A stretch of DNA of 64,000 bases from Chromatiales bacterium (GTDB lineage Bacteria; Pseudomonadota; Gammaproteobacteria; UBA6429; Thiohalophilaceae), in assembly GCA_027032075.1 (NCBI GenBank), contig JALVOC010000006.1, forward strand, positions 1 to 64,000, in the 5' to 3' direction. The notes beneath the pieces are model-generated. The model saw nothing but the letters and a program-made list of their open reading frames with translations, was not told the DNA's origin and did not search any database. How positions within the stretch are numbered: position 1 is the stretch's first letter; the number at the start of each line of letters is the position of its first letter. The position numbers and the translations under genes were made by a program. Shown piece by piece: positions 39,295 to 48,063 of this stretch.

Positions 39295-39987
39295 ATGACT
39301 GATACAGAGAAAGCTGCCGCCCCCCAGGCCACATGTGAAGTCGATCCGAAGGCAATTGCCAGGTTCCTTGATTTCTGTGAGCGTCGCAGCATTCCGAAAA
39401 AACATCTGATCCTGCGCAAGGGCGATCCGGCCAACACCCTCTACTACCTGATTGAGGGAACGGCCACGGTCCTGATGGAAGACGAGGAGGATCCCGGACA
39501 TGAAATCATCCTTGCCTATCTCAATGGCGGGGAATTTATCGGTGAGATCGGCCTGTTTTTCCACACCGGGCTGCGCAGCACCCATGTGCGGGCCCGCACC
39601 CGGTGCGAACTGGCGGCAATCAAATATGAGGAGTTGAACCGCCTCTTCCGGCATGAACTGAAAGAGGAGCATGCGCAAATCCTGACAGCGGTGGGACGGC
39701 AACTGTCACAGCGTTTGATGCAAACCAGCCGTAAGGTCGGGCAACTCGCCTTCATGGACGTCGCCGGGCGGGTGGCACGCACCCTGCTGGAAATGAGTCA
39801 CGCACCCGAAGCCCTGACCCACCCCGACGGCATGCAGATCCATATTTCCCGCCAGGAAATCGCCCGCATCGTGGGCTGCTCCCGTGAGATGGCGGGAAGG
39901 GTCCTGAAAAACCTCGCCGAACAAAACATGATCCACGTTAAAGGTATGGATATCGTGGTGTTGCAGGAGCAAAAAAGCGCGGAATAA
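39295..39987 (+). CDS. crp: cAMP receptor protein (Crp/Vfr) family regulator
   Basis: 230 residues, very close to E. coli Crp and Pseudomonas Vfr along its length. cAMP pocket: GEIGLF with Glu, and RSTHVRART with Arg and Ser as in E. coli Glu72/Arg82/Ser83. DNA recognition helix: RQEIARIVGCSREMAGRVLK, keeping Arg, Glu and Arg of the E. coli helix F. ATG 39295 begins MTDTEKAAA; the N-terminal 20 residues are variable. Element C lies directly in its upstream region and may supply or move its promoter (inference). Confidence 0.93.
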   Translation: MTDTEKAAAPQATCEVDPKAIARFLDFCERRSIPKKHLILRKGDPANTLYYLIEGTATVLMEDEEDPGHEIILAYLNGGEFIGEIGLFFHTGLRSTHVRARTRCELAAIKYEELNRLFRHELKEEHAQILTAVGRQLSQRLMQTSRKVGQLAFMDVAGRVARTLLEMSHAPEALTHPDGMQIHISRQEIARIVGCSREMAGRVLKNLAEQNMIHVKGMDIVVLQEQKSAE

Positions 39988-40013
39988 AAAAAGGCCTCGC
40001 GGGGAGCGAGGCC
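39986..40013 (-). terminator. Hairpin at the crp 3' end, terminator-like on the minus strand
   Basis: GGCCTCGC-GGGGA-GCGAGGCC (39993-40013). The T run appears only when read on the minus strand (A7 lies to the left), so it can stop transcripts coming from dnaQ; on the plus strand it has no U tract. Confidence 0.6.
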
Positions 40014-40078
40014 GAGTAAATGCGCAATTTCTGCGCAGGGGGAGGAAACCAAAACCTAACCTGAAAAAATAACTGCTT

Positions 40079-40121
40079 AAGCTGCCGGCCGGAGACATTG
40101 TTGCCGGCTTGTTTATTTTTT
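40079..40121 (+). terminator. Possible crp terminator
   Basis: A bulged stem with arms AAG-CCGGC and GCCGG-CTT, followed by GTTTATTTTTT. Weaker than the other terminators in the window. Confidence 0.4.
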
Positions 40122-40447
40122 CGGCATCAACCGGGAAAACTTTAGTAAAAAAAATAACAACTCAAGTCGTTGTTTACTAAAGCTATTTGTGTAACAAGGG
40201 GGATTATTGACAACGCTACGACTGAATAATCCTTATCCAGTTGAGGTACTAGATTAACGCTAGCAGAAATCTGCAGAAATGAAAGACCGATTTTATGTCG
40301 GTGCTTATGTTTCAATGGCTAAACTAATGCGATATTCATTGAAAAATCATGCGGAGCCGATTCCACGGCAGGATACGGGGGGCGGGAAACCGGCTCCCGG
40401 CATGTCAGGGCACAAATCGCAGCCGGCTCCGGGAAGCGTCATTCAGG
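40122..40447. other. AT-rich gap between crp and dnaQ with a stem-loop
   Basis: No convincing gene. A stem-loop can form from CTTTAGTA...AACAAC (40140-40161) and GTTGTT-TACTAAAG (40069+ offset: 40169-40182) with a bulge of A residues. A lone TTGACA sits at 40207-40212 without a good -10. It may hold a regulatory region or small RNA; nothing firmer can be said. Confidence 0.35.
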
Positions 40448-41161
40448 TTACCCTTCCTCTTTCAGCCAGACACACTGACCGCCACTGCTCCTGTCTATGG
40501 CTGCCAGCCGTTCTGCATGTAAAACAAGCTCTTCCTCACTGGCATAAATCACTTTCAGCGGTACACCATCACGCTTGACCTCACGGGGAACCTCCACTCC
40601 TGCCTCCCCCGCCTCACTCAAACCATCAAGAGAGAGCCGGGCCTGACCTCCGGTCATGGCAAGGTAGACTTCCGATAAAATTTCAGCGTCGAGCAATGCG
40701 CCGTGCAAATCACGCGCCGAGTTATCGATCTCATAACGCTTGCACAGGGCGTCCAGGCTGTTTTTCTGACCCGGGTGCATGTTGCGGGCCATCACCAGGG
40801 TGTCCAGCACGGTGCAGAAATCCTCCAATGAGCTGGCTCTGGGATCAAGTCGCTTCAATTCATGGTTGATAAAACCAACGTCGAAGGGGGCGTTATGAAT
40901 AATGAGTTCGGCACCGCGGATGAATTCGAGAAAATCATCGACGATATCAGCGAATACCGGCTTGTCCGCGAGAAACGCATTGGTAATGCCGTGAACTTCG
41001 ATGGCGCCTTCATCGATTTCGCGTTCGGGATTGATATATTGGTGATAACGGTTATCGGTGAGGTGGCGGTTGATCAACTCCACACAGCCGATTTCGATAA
41101 TGCGATGACCCTGAGCAGGTTCGAGGCCGGTGGTTTCTGTATCAAGAACGATTTGGCGCAT
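40448..41161 (-). CDS. dnaQ: DNA polymerase III epsilon subunit (3'-5' exonuclease)
   Basis: Proofreading exonuclease of the replicative polymerase. DEDDh motifs: VLDTETTGLEP (ExoI), HNAPFDVGFINHEL (ExoII) and DLHGALLDAEIL (ExoIII with His and Asp). 237 residues, with a C-terminal tail for the alpha subunit. It is downstream of rnhA on the same strand, as in one arm of the E. coli rnhA-dnaQ locus (there divergent). Confidence 0.95.
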   Translation of the reverse strand: MRQIVLDTETTGLEPAQGHRIIEIGCVELINRHLTDNRYHQYINPEREIDEGAIEVHGITNAFLADKPVFADIVDDFLEFIRGAELIIHNAPFDVGFINHELKRLDPRASSLEDFCTVLDTLVMARNMHPGQKNSLDALCKRYEIDNSARDLHGALLDAEILSEVYLAMTGGQARLSLDGLSEAGEAGVEVPREVKRDGVPLKVIYASEEELVLHAERLAAIDRSSGGQCVWLKEEG

Positions 41162-41203
41162 ACATTACAGGGTAAAGATACAAGGGGAAAGATACAAGCC
41201 CCT

Positions 41204-41653
41204 TTATCTTTTTCCTGCCATTAACTCATCGATCCCCCGGTTTGCCAGTTCATCCGCGCGTTCATTCTCGGGGTGGCCGCTGTGCCCTCTGACCCAGTGC
41301 CACTCTACCTGATGCTTGCTCACGGCATCATCCAGCCTTTGCCACAGATCCATGTTCTTTACCGGCTTTTTTGCAGAGGTTTTCCAGCCGCGTTTTTTCC
41401 AGTTGGCAAGCCATTCGGTGATGCCTTTACGGACGTATTGTGAATCAGTGGTCAAGTGCACCTTGCATGTCCGCGACAAGGTTTCCAGCGCCTTTATCGC
41501 CGCCATCAGCTCCATGCGGTTATTGGTGGTGTTGGCTTCAGCGCCATAAAGTTCCTTTTCATGATCCCCGTACCGCAGCAACACACCCCAACCTCCCGGG
41601 CCGGGATTGCCCCGGCAGGCGCCATCGGTAAAAACTTCCACTACTTTGTCCAT
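41204..41653 (-). CDS. rnhA: Ribonuclease HI
   Basis: Cleaves RNA in RNA-DNA hybrids. 149 residues with the catalytic carboxylates visible: Asp in [17 protein letters not shown], Glu in NRMELMAAI, Asp in TTDSQYV, and Asp in ENERADELA. It starts 3 bp after the methyltransferase gene and precedes dnaQ by 42 bp. Confidence 0.97.
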   Translation of the reverse strand: MDKVVEVFTDGACRGNPGPGGWGVLLRYGDHEKELYGAEANTTNNRMELMAAIKALETLSRTCKVHLTTDSQYVRKGITEWLANWKKRGWKTSAKKPVKNMDLWQRLDDAVSKHQVEWHWVRGHSGHPENERADELANRGIDELMAGKR

Positions 41654-41656
41654 GCA

Positions 41657-42454
41657 TTACTCCGTTGAGGTTTTATGCTGGTTCGACATCGGTTTGACCA
41701 GTTCGGGAGAAGCCATTTTTCGCCGCGAACGCCAGCGGGGTCGGATGGGAGTCAAGGTGGCCACACGTTTTCTTGCCACCAGTACATAGCCCCCGCCCAG
41801 GAGGGAAAAGTATCGTTTTCCGATACGCTCCAGAAACTGTAGCCGTGCCAGCAAACCTTCCTGTTGCACCGGCGGGCGGTAAAAATAGTAACGTGTTTCC
41901 ATGATCTCAAAACCCAGCAGTGCCAGCCAGTCTTTCGCCCGGGTGGTACTGATAAAGTGTCCGCACCAGGGAAGTTGTCCGCGCCACCCCAACAACCAGC
42001 GCCACACGCCCCACCAGCTGAAAGGATTGAACCCCAATACCACCACATGCCCTTCCGGCACCAGGGTACGTTCCACTTCGCGCAGCACCTCGTGTGGCGT
42101 ATCGGACAGTTCCAGCACATGTGGCAGAACGATGACGTCCAGGCTGTCGCTTGCGACCGGCAATGCCTGCGGCTGACCGTGAAAACGTGGTGAACCCAAC
42201 TCCGTTTTCTCATGGCAAATGTCCATCAGCATGCAGCGCGATACCCGGCTGCTGCGCAACCATTCCGATTGGGCTGGATGGCCGATAAACAACAGGTAGA
42301 AACCAAACAGGTTGCTCAGCACCTCATTCATCTGCCTGTTTTCGTCGGCCTCCACCTGGGCACCAAGGGGTGTCCGGTACCATTGATGCAGGGCCTGCCA
42401 GATATTGCCCGTCATCGCACAGCGGGTAAAACGGCGCTTGTGTTTTTTCACCAT
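41657..42454 (-). CDS. Class I SAM-dependent methyltransferase (YafS-like)
   Basis: 265 residues. The methyltransferase-11 type core is degenerate at motif I but shows DSLDVIVLPHVLELSDTPHEVL and LVPEGHVVVLGFNP. It is adjacent to rnhA and dnaQ, matching the E. coli yafS position. The substrate is unknown. The C-terminus is basic. In E. coli gloB would lie next door; here it is absent and mltD follows divergently. Confidence 0.83.
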   Translation of the reverse strand: MVKKHKRRFTRCAMTGNIWQALHQWYRTPLGAQVEADENRQMNEVLSNLFGFYLLFIGHPAQSEWLRSSRVSRCMLMDICHEKTELGSPRFHGQPQALPVASDSLDVIVLPHVLELSDTPHEVLREVERTLVPEGHVVVLGFNPFSWWGVWRWLLGWRGQLPWCGHFISTTRAKDWLALLGFEIMETRYYFYRPPVQQEGLLARLQFLERIGKRYFSLLGGGYVLVARKRVATLTPIRPRWRSRRKMASPELVKPMSNQHKTSTE

Positions 42455-42569
42455 GATAATTGTGTCTGGATTCTCAAATTAATGAAGTATTTGCGATTTT
42501 TTTGTCATTATGGGGCATCAAAGTGTTACCGTGAAGCTTGACCCCGCCCGCCCGACTTCTTAACATGGC

Positions 42570-42599
42570 TTGACAAGACTTTCGGCTAACTCCAAGAAT
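42570..42599 (+). promoter_or_regulatory. Possible mltD promoter
   Basis: TTGACA (42570-42575), 18-base spacer, AAGAAT (42594-42599, four of six bases of TATAAT), just before the mltD start at 42612. Such a short leader makes it tentative. Confidence 0.35.
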
Positions 42600-42611
42600 T
42601 TATAACAAATA

Positions 42612-44240
42612 ATGCAGCGATTGATTCTGTTATTTGCGGTCAGCACGTTGACTGCCTGCAACACCTTCTCCGGCCCCGACTCCCCCCGTTTACCCGTGGC
42701 CGGGGCGCCAGAGAGTATCCCTGCATTAACGGCTGATCTTCAGGGTGACTACACACCGTTGCGGCCAAAGGAATCCGTCCAGGCCGAAGCAGAAACACTG
42801 CCACCCCCCCCGCCGACGGATCTGTGGGAACGCATCCGGCTTGGATTCAGTCTGCCCGATTCAAACCATAAACGGGTCATGCGCCAGCTTGACTGGTTCG
42901 CGCGCCACCCCGCCTACATGCAGCGGGTGGCAAAACGGGCTGCCCCCTACCTTCACTATATTATTGAAACTATTGAAGAAAACAACATTCCCTCCGAGAT
43001 CGCGCTGCTTCCGATTGTCGAAAGCGCGTTTCAGCCGTTCGCCTATTCCCATGGCCGGGCGGCGGGGATCTGGCAGTTTATTCCTTCCACCGGGCGGCTT
43101 TTCGGCCTGAAACAGAACTGGTGGTACGATGGCCGCCGGGACGTCTACGCCTCGACCCAGGCAGCGGTGGAGCTGTTGAAGACGCTGCAACATCAGTTCA
43201 ACGGTGACTGGTTGCTGGCCCTGGCGGCGTATAACTCCGGTTCCGGGACGGTAAAAAGAGCCATTCGCAATAACCGGCGCCGCGGCAAGACCACGGATTT
43301 CTGGTCACTGAAACTTCCACCGGAAACAAAGGCTTACGTCCCGAAATTGCTGGCGCTGAAAAAAATCATCGCCGATCCAGCCGCCTATGGTCTTGAGCTG
43401 CCGCCCATCTCCAACCAGGCATACTTCGCCCGGGTTGAGCTGGCATCCCAAATTGATCTGGCCCGCGCCGCGGAACTGGCGGAGATCAGTCTGGATGAAC
43501 TCTACCGGCTGAACCCCGGGTACAACCGCTGGGCCACCGCGCCGGGGGGACCGCACAGTTTGCTCATCCCGCGGGAAAAAGTGGATGTCTTTGCCGAAGG
43601 CTTGAAATCCCTGCCGCCCGAAAAACGCATCCGCTGGGTGCGCCACCGCATCCGCAAGGGAGAAACCCTCAGCACCATTGCCGTGCGCTACAACACCAGC
43701 ATCAGCGCCATCAAACGGTTCAACCGTATCCGGGGAACACGGCTGCGTGCCGGTCACAGTCTGACCATTCCGGTTGCCAGCCAAAATATCAGCAGCTACC
43801 GCCTGAGCGCCAATCAACGGAAGAAGTCACTGCAGAACCGCCCCCGCAAGGGACAGAAAATCATCCATATCGTGCAAAATGGCGACACTTTCTGGGATCT
43901 GGCTCAAAAACACAAAGTGAATGTCCGCCAACTGGCCAGATGGAACGGCATGGCACCACGGGATCCCCTCACCCCCGGCCAGAAACTTGTCATCTGGTCA
44001 CGTGCCGGCCTGAAAACCTCCTCGCTGGATCATTCCAGCATCACCCTGCCCCCGCGGCGCCACATCACCAAACGCATCGGTTACCGCGTGCGGCGTGGTG
44101 ATTCGCTGGCAAAGATTTCCCGCAAGTTCCGCGTCAGCATTAACCAGTTACGCCGCTGGAACCGCCTGCCAAAAGGAAAATACCTGCAACCCGGCCAACG
44201 CCTGACCCTCTATATTGACGTCACACGGCAATCCAGTTAG
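42612..44240 (+). CDS. mltD: Membrane-bound lytic murein transglycosylase D
   Basis: Cleaves peptidoglycan glycan strands to 1,6-anhydro products at the outer membrane. 542 residues: lipobox LTAC at Cys16, SLT domain with catalytic Glu in PIVESAFQPFAYSHGRAAG, then three LysM repeats (about 340-390, 415-460 and 490-540), e.g. RKGETLSTIAVRYNTSISAI. It stands next to the yafS-rnhA-dnaQ block as in E. coli. Three LysM repeats is within the range for MltD. Confidence 0.95.
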   Translation: MQRLILLFAVSTLTACNTFSGPDSPRLPVAGAPESIPALTADLQGDYTPLRPKESVQAEAETLPPPPPTDLWERIRLGFSLPDSNHKRVMRQLDWFARHPAYMQRVAKRAAPYLHYIIETIEENNIPSEIALLPIVESAFQPFAYSHGRAAGIWQFIPSTGRLFGLKQNWWYDGRRDVYASTQAAVELLKTLQHQFNGDWLLALAAYNSGSGTVKRAIRNNRRRGKTTDFWSLKLPPETKAYVPKLLALKKIIADPAAYGLELPPISNQAYFARVELASQIDLARAAELAEISLDELYRLNPGYNRWATAPGGPHSLLIPREKVDVFAEGLKSLPPEKRIRWVRHRIRKGETLSTIAVRYNTSISAIKRFNRIRGTRLRAGHSLTIPVASQNISSYRLSANQRKKSLQNRPRKGQKIIHIVQNGDTFWDLAQKHKVNVRQLARWNGMAPRDPLTPGQKLVIWSRAGLKTSSLDHSSITLPPRRHITKRIGYRVRRGDSLAKISRKFRVSINQLRRWNRLPKGKYLQPGQRLTLYIDVTRQSS

Positions 44241-44270
44241 CCGCAGAAGCAGGGATGACAAAATCCGGGA

Positions 44271-44447
44271 CTACTCCTTTTTTTCCCCTTCTTCCTTTTT
44301 CTGCCACTTGCCGTAACATTCCAGGCCGCAAAAATACAATACATAATCATCCACCTCTTCAGCCCTCGCTTCGGCTTTCGGGATCTCCTTCAGGCAGACT
44401 TCGCATCCCACCATCTTGACTTCAGCCGGTTTTTCAGACGCATTCAT
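44271..44447 (-). CDS. DUF3330 small zinc-finger-like protein
   Basis: 58 residues with two Cys pairs (GCEVCLKEIP and YFCGLECYGKW), matching DUF3330, best known from mercury-resistance transposons. ATG 44447 has a near-perfect AAGGAGATACC in front. No transposon or mer gene is visible nearby. It is convergent with mltD. Confidence 0.87.
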   Translation of the reverse strand: MNASEKPAEVKMVGCEVCLKEIPKAEARAEEVDDYVLYFCGLECYGKWQKKEEGEKKE

Positions 44448-44808
44448 GGGTATCTCCTTAACACTTACCACGGGGTGATGTTTTGGGCCTAAATAACAAA
44501 CGGGTACCTTTTCCGCACAGTTGTTCAATAAAGTACGAAGTACCTGTTTTTAGCATAGGCGAAGTAAATGGAAGAACAAGTTGCCCCTGTAACACAGCAG
44601 AGCATGGCGTCCACCTGCAAAGCAGGCGTGCGGACAAGTGGCTCATTTCGCCAACGCCATCCCTGAAAAACGGTCAAAAATGTGATTGAATTTTGCTTCC
44701 TGGTGTCAACCAACGCCGGCTTGTTGCGTTATTGCAAGTAAGCGGGTCGATTTCCGTCTGGCGGATATCGGCAAGGATTTGAAAATAAATCACACAGGAA
44801 CCAGAAAA
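44448..44808. other. Intergenic region between divergent DUF3330 and DUF4382 genes
   Basis: 361 bp that must hold two divergent promoters. I see the small palindrome CCTGC-AAA-GCAGG near 44617 but no clear promoter boxes, repeat or gene. Confidence 0.4.
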
Positions 44809-46329
44809 ATGAACATGCAAAACCTACTGAGAAACCGGTTCATCTCCGGAGGTCTGGGCGGCCTCTTTGCCCTCTTTCTCGCCGCCAGTTTGATACTTGG
44901 CGGCTGTGGCGGCGCCGGCAGTAACGACAATAACGGCTCGGGCACGGAGGAGGATTCGGGTGTAATCAACATCAGCCTCACCGATGCGGCCGGGGATTTC
45001 GTTTCCTATACCGTGGATGTGCTTTCCCTGACACTCACCAAAGCCAATGGCGACGTGGTGGAAACCCTGCCGGTACAAAGCCGCATCGATTTTGCCCAGT
45101 ACACCGACATGACGGAGTTCCTGACCGCGGCAACCGTACCCAGCGGGGTCTATGTAAAAGGCAGCATCACCCTGGATTACAGCAACGCGGACATCTGGGT
45201 GGAAGGCACCGACGGCAATGCCGTCAAGGTGAATACCATTCTGGATACGGACGGAAACCCGGTCAGCACGATGGAAGCCAGTGTCAGACTGGAAGGGCGT
45301 AACCGCCTGGTGATCGCTCCGGGGATCCCCATGCACCTCTCCCTCGATTTTGATCTGGAAGCCTCCAACACCATCGAATTCGACGATCAGGGCAATCCGA
45401 CACAGACGGTACAACCCTTTCTGCTGGCGGAGGTTGACGTTGAAAGCAACAAAATCCACCGCGTCCGCGGTCCGTTGCAGTCTGTGAATCTGAATGAGAG
45501 CAGTTTCCAGATCTTTATTCGCCCGTTCCATCACCCCATGGGAGATGGTGAAGGTCAGCATCCTTTTGGCTCACTGAAAGTTCTCACCGATGAGGAAACC
45601 ATATATGAAATCGATGGTGACTCCTATCAGGGCGATGCCGGACTGCAAGTGCTGGCGCTGCAAACCCGCTTTACCGCGGTTATCGTCAAGGGCAGCCTCA
45701 AATTCCGCCCGCTGCGTTTTGAAGCGGATGAAGTCTATGCCGGCAGCAGCGTACCCGGTGGCGACATGGATGTGGTGCGAGGCAGCGTGGTGGCACGTAG
45801 CGGCGACAGCCTGACGCTGCGAGGCGTCACCCTCATGCGCCGGAATGGTGCGGTGGTCTTCAATGACAATGTCACTGTACTGCTGGACGCCAGTACCACG
45901 GTGAAAAAACAGTTGTCGCTGGACACCTTCACCAAGGATGACATCTCTGTCGGACAGCGCCTGATGGTTTTCGGCACCATCACGGATGACAGCATCAGCA
46001 ACCTGACCGTTGATGCCGCCAATGGCTATGCCCGCATGTTGATCAGCAACATACGCGGCACTGTCGTCACCAACGATGACAGCCCGGCCTTTGATCTGAA
46101 TCTGACACGCATTAACGGCCGCCGTGTCAGCCTCTATGACTTCAGCGGCACCGGTACCGATGCGGCCAATGATGCGGATCCCACGCATTACGAAGTGGCC
46201 ACCTCGACACTGGATGTATCAGGTATCGCGGTGGATTCGCCGGTGGCGGTACGTGGCTTCGTCCGTCCCTTCGGTACGGCACCCAAGGACTATGATGCCA
46301 TCACGGTCATAGACCGGACAGGGATGTAG
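44809..46329 (+). CDS. DUF4382-domain lipoprotein
   Basis: 506 residues from ATG 44809 (AGGA in front). A signal peptide ends in a lipobox (SLILGGC). A Ser/Asn/Gly/Glu linker is followed by a DUF4382 domain (GVINISLTDAAGDFVSYTVDV), then beta-rich repeats with DUF5666-like patterns (VRGSVVARSGDSLTLRGV; IRGTVVTNDDSPAFDL). It is an envelope lipoprotein of unknown role, monocistronic and closed by a strong terminator. Confidence 0.85.
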   Translation: MNMQNLLRNRFISGGLGGLFALFLAASLILGGCGGAGSNDNNGSGTEEDSGVINISLTDAAGDFVSYTVDVLSLTLTKANGDVVETLPVQSRIDFAQYTDMTEFLTAATVPSGVYVKGSITLDYSNADIWVEGTDGNAVKVNTILDTDGNPVSTMEASVRLEGRNRLVIAPGIPMHLSLDFDLEASNTIEFDDQGNPTQTVQPFLLAEVDVESNKIHRVRGPLQSVNLNESSFQIFIRPFHHPMGDGEGQHPFGSLKVLTDEETIYEIDGDSYQGDAGLQVLALQTRFTAVIVKGSLKFRPLRFEADEVYAGSSVPGGDMDVVRGSVVARSGDSLTLRGVTLMRRNGAVVFNDNVTVLLDASTTVKKQLSLDTFTKDDISVGQRLMVFGTITDDSISNLTVDAANGYARMLISNIRGTVVTNDDSPAFDLNLTRINGRRVSLYDFSGTGTDAANDADPTHYEVATSTLDVSGIAVDSPVAVRGFVRPFGTAPKDYDAITVIDRTGM

Positions 46330-46343
46330 TTCGCCCCCCTGAA

Positions 46344-46376
46344 AACCCCCTGCCGGTTCTCCGGCAGGGGGTTTTT
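46344..46376 (+). terminator. Terminator of the DUF4382 lipoprotein gene
   Basis: AACCCCCTGCCGG-TTCT-CCGGCAGGGGGTT then TTT (46344-46376). A strong 13-bp stem. Confidence 0.92.
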
Positions 46377-46577
46377 ATTCAAAGACCTTCCTCATCCGGA
46401 TGAGTTTACGAAAATGATAGCTTGTGATTGATCCTGACCGGCCCAGGAAGTTCGTACAGAACATACCAAGACAAACGATAACAAAGCCACATTCAGAGCC
46501 CCTAACCCAAGCCGGCGGGAGAGGGGTTGACGGCACAGCAGTGGACAAACAGATAGCAATAGCGTGGGAGTTTTAAT

Positions 46578-47384
46578 TTACTGAAGCGGAACCGTTGTCC
46601 TGGATTTTGCAAAAACCCAGGACAAGGCAAAGCCAACCATAAATGAATCATCCTGCTTGACCAGTGCACTGTCCCTGAATACCGCGCCGGCCAGATTGTC
46701 GTAGCGGGCAAACATGCCGAACCAGATTTTGTCAAACCGCTTGGTGGCGGATACGGTTATACGTGAACCGCTATATCCGCCTCTTGCATCGTAAACCGGG
46801 CGGTCAGGGGTGGCGTATTGCGGATCGATCTGATAGAAATAATCATGATAGCTTTCGGTCGCCCACAGCGGACCGATGGAAACGGCACTTTCCCAATAGC
46901 GGTAGTAGCGTAACTGGATATAGGGCGAAAACACCCATCCGATATTGTTCGTTTTTTTAATGTTTGTGGCAATCGCCATGCGCAAGGGTAACCCGATGCG
47001 GAAACGCGTGGCGCGATCCTCGCTTTCGTAAAGGTAGAACTGCACCCTTGGTCCAACCTCCAACACCGGCTGAAGATCCGGCATCCCCTCGCGCGCCTCA
47101 TTGTCCTTGCTGTCCACAGGAAAGGAGAAGGCGGCACTGACATCCAGTTTGGTTACCGCACTGTCGTAAAAGAAAAAACGCCCCCCTTCACGGTCAACCT
47201 TTAGCCTTTTACCGTTATAACGCAGGTAGGGAATGGGCGCGAGATAATTTTTACGCTGATCCGATCCGCGGTAGTGCGGAATACTCAGGCCACCCACACC
47301 CATGCCAAACTCCCATTGCGGCACCTCTTCTGCATGAACAACAAAAGCATGGACAAACAGGACAACGGGCAAGATAAATTTCAA
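46578..47384 (-). CDS. MipA/OmpV-family outer membrane protein
   Basis: 268 residues. Signal peptide about 1-18 (cleavage near VHA-EE). Beta-barrel features follow: alternating aromatic segments, the start WEFGMGVGGLSIPHYRGSDQ, and a terminal pattern typical of the family. MipA scaffolds murein enzymes in E. coli; other members act as porins. The role here is open. The 248-bp gap after its end shows no further gene. Confidence 0.88.
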   Translation of the reverse strand: MKFILPVVLFVHAFVVHAEEVPQWEFGMGVGGLSIPHYRGSDQRKNYLAPIPYLRYNGKRLKVDREGGRFFFYDSAVTKLDVSAAFSFPVDSKDNEAREGMPDLQPVLEVGPRVQFYLYESEDRATRFRIGLPLRMAIATNIKKTNNIGWVFSPYIQLRYYRYWESAVSIGPLWATESYHDYFYQIDPQYATPDRPVYDARGGYSGSRITVSATKRFDKIWFGMFARYDNLAGAVFRDSALVKQDDSFMVGFALSWVFAKSRTTVPLQ

Positions 47385-47398
47385 AAAACTCTCCCCAC

Positions 47399-47923
47399 TC
47401 AGGTAATATAACTGCCAAGATCGGTCATTGCCTGATAGGCTTCGATACTGACACCGGATTTATTAAAATCCAAGGCATCAGGATAACCACTTGCTTCTTC
47501 GGCTTTTTGTTTTGCCACCCTCACCCACTCCGATGACCAGTTTCTTACAAAAGAGATTTCCTCGTTTGTCAGCTGCGAAACAGCCATTTCGACAATCTGC
47601 CGGAAGCCGCTGCGTGACAGTGGAACATAAATGGATATAATTGCATCGAGATCCCTGTGCCTGAGCGCCAGCAACAATTCCTCCGCCTTTTCCTGCAACA
47701 GTTTTTGCCTTGTCTTCTCTGTAAAGGTATTGATCAGACTCTCGATCGCCCGGTACTCCTCCGTACCCTGTGCTCCTTTGGCAAACAGCGAAATAAACGA
47801 TTCCAGCGTTACCATGGCGTCATGGGTTTTTGCAATATCACGTGATCGTTTAATCAACTTGTTGCAGAATTTTTCCAAATCATCCGAATTGACGGTCAGA
47901 TTGATTGAATTTGAAACACTCAT
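47399..47923 (-). CDS. Uncharacterised soluble protein
   Basis: 174 residues, helical, no signal peptide or TM, not recognised. It contains LEKFCNKLIKRSRDIAKTHD and LLALRHRDLDAIISIYVPL. It ends 14 bp before the MipA/OmpV start on the same strand, so the two may be co-transcribed. ATG 47923 has AGG upstream. Confidence 0.7.
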   Translation of the reverse strand: MSVSNSINLTVNSDDLEKFCNKLIKRSRDIAKTHDAMVTLESFISLFAKGAQGTEEYRAIESLINTFTEKTRQKLLQEKAEELLLALRHRDLDAIISIYVPLSRSGFRQIVEMAVSQLTNEEISFVRNWSSEWVRVAKQKAEEASGYPDALDFNKSGVSIEAYQAMTDLGSYIT

Positions 47924-48063
47924 CACACAACCTGGAATAAATCACCTGTAATTTTTGGTCACGAAAGGGTAGCAAACCCCGCTCTCCCGGTCACGCCAAT
48001 GGCGGTTTCTTTTGCGGATTTTTCAGGAAGAGAGTTGCATTTCGTTCCTGCCGGAGGGAAACT

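Noticed and set aside
40279-40578. Open frame of 99 codons on the plus strand downstream of crp
   Set aside because: It overlaps the 3' end of dnaQ on the other strand; composition and lack of family similarity suggest chance.
44271-44447. Possible transposon remnant around the DUF3330 gene
   Set aside because: No inverted ends, transposase fragment or mer gene is visible nearby.
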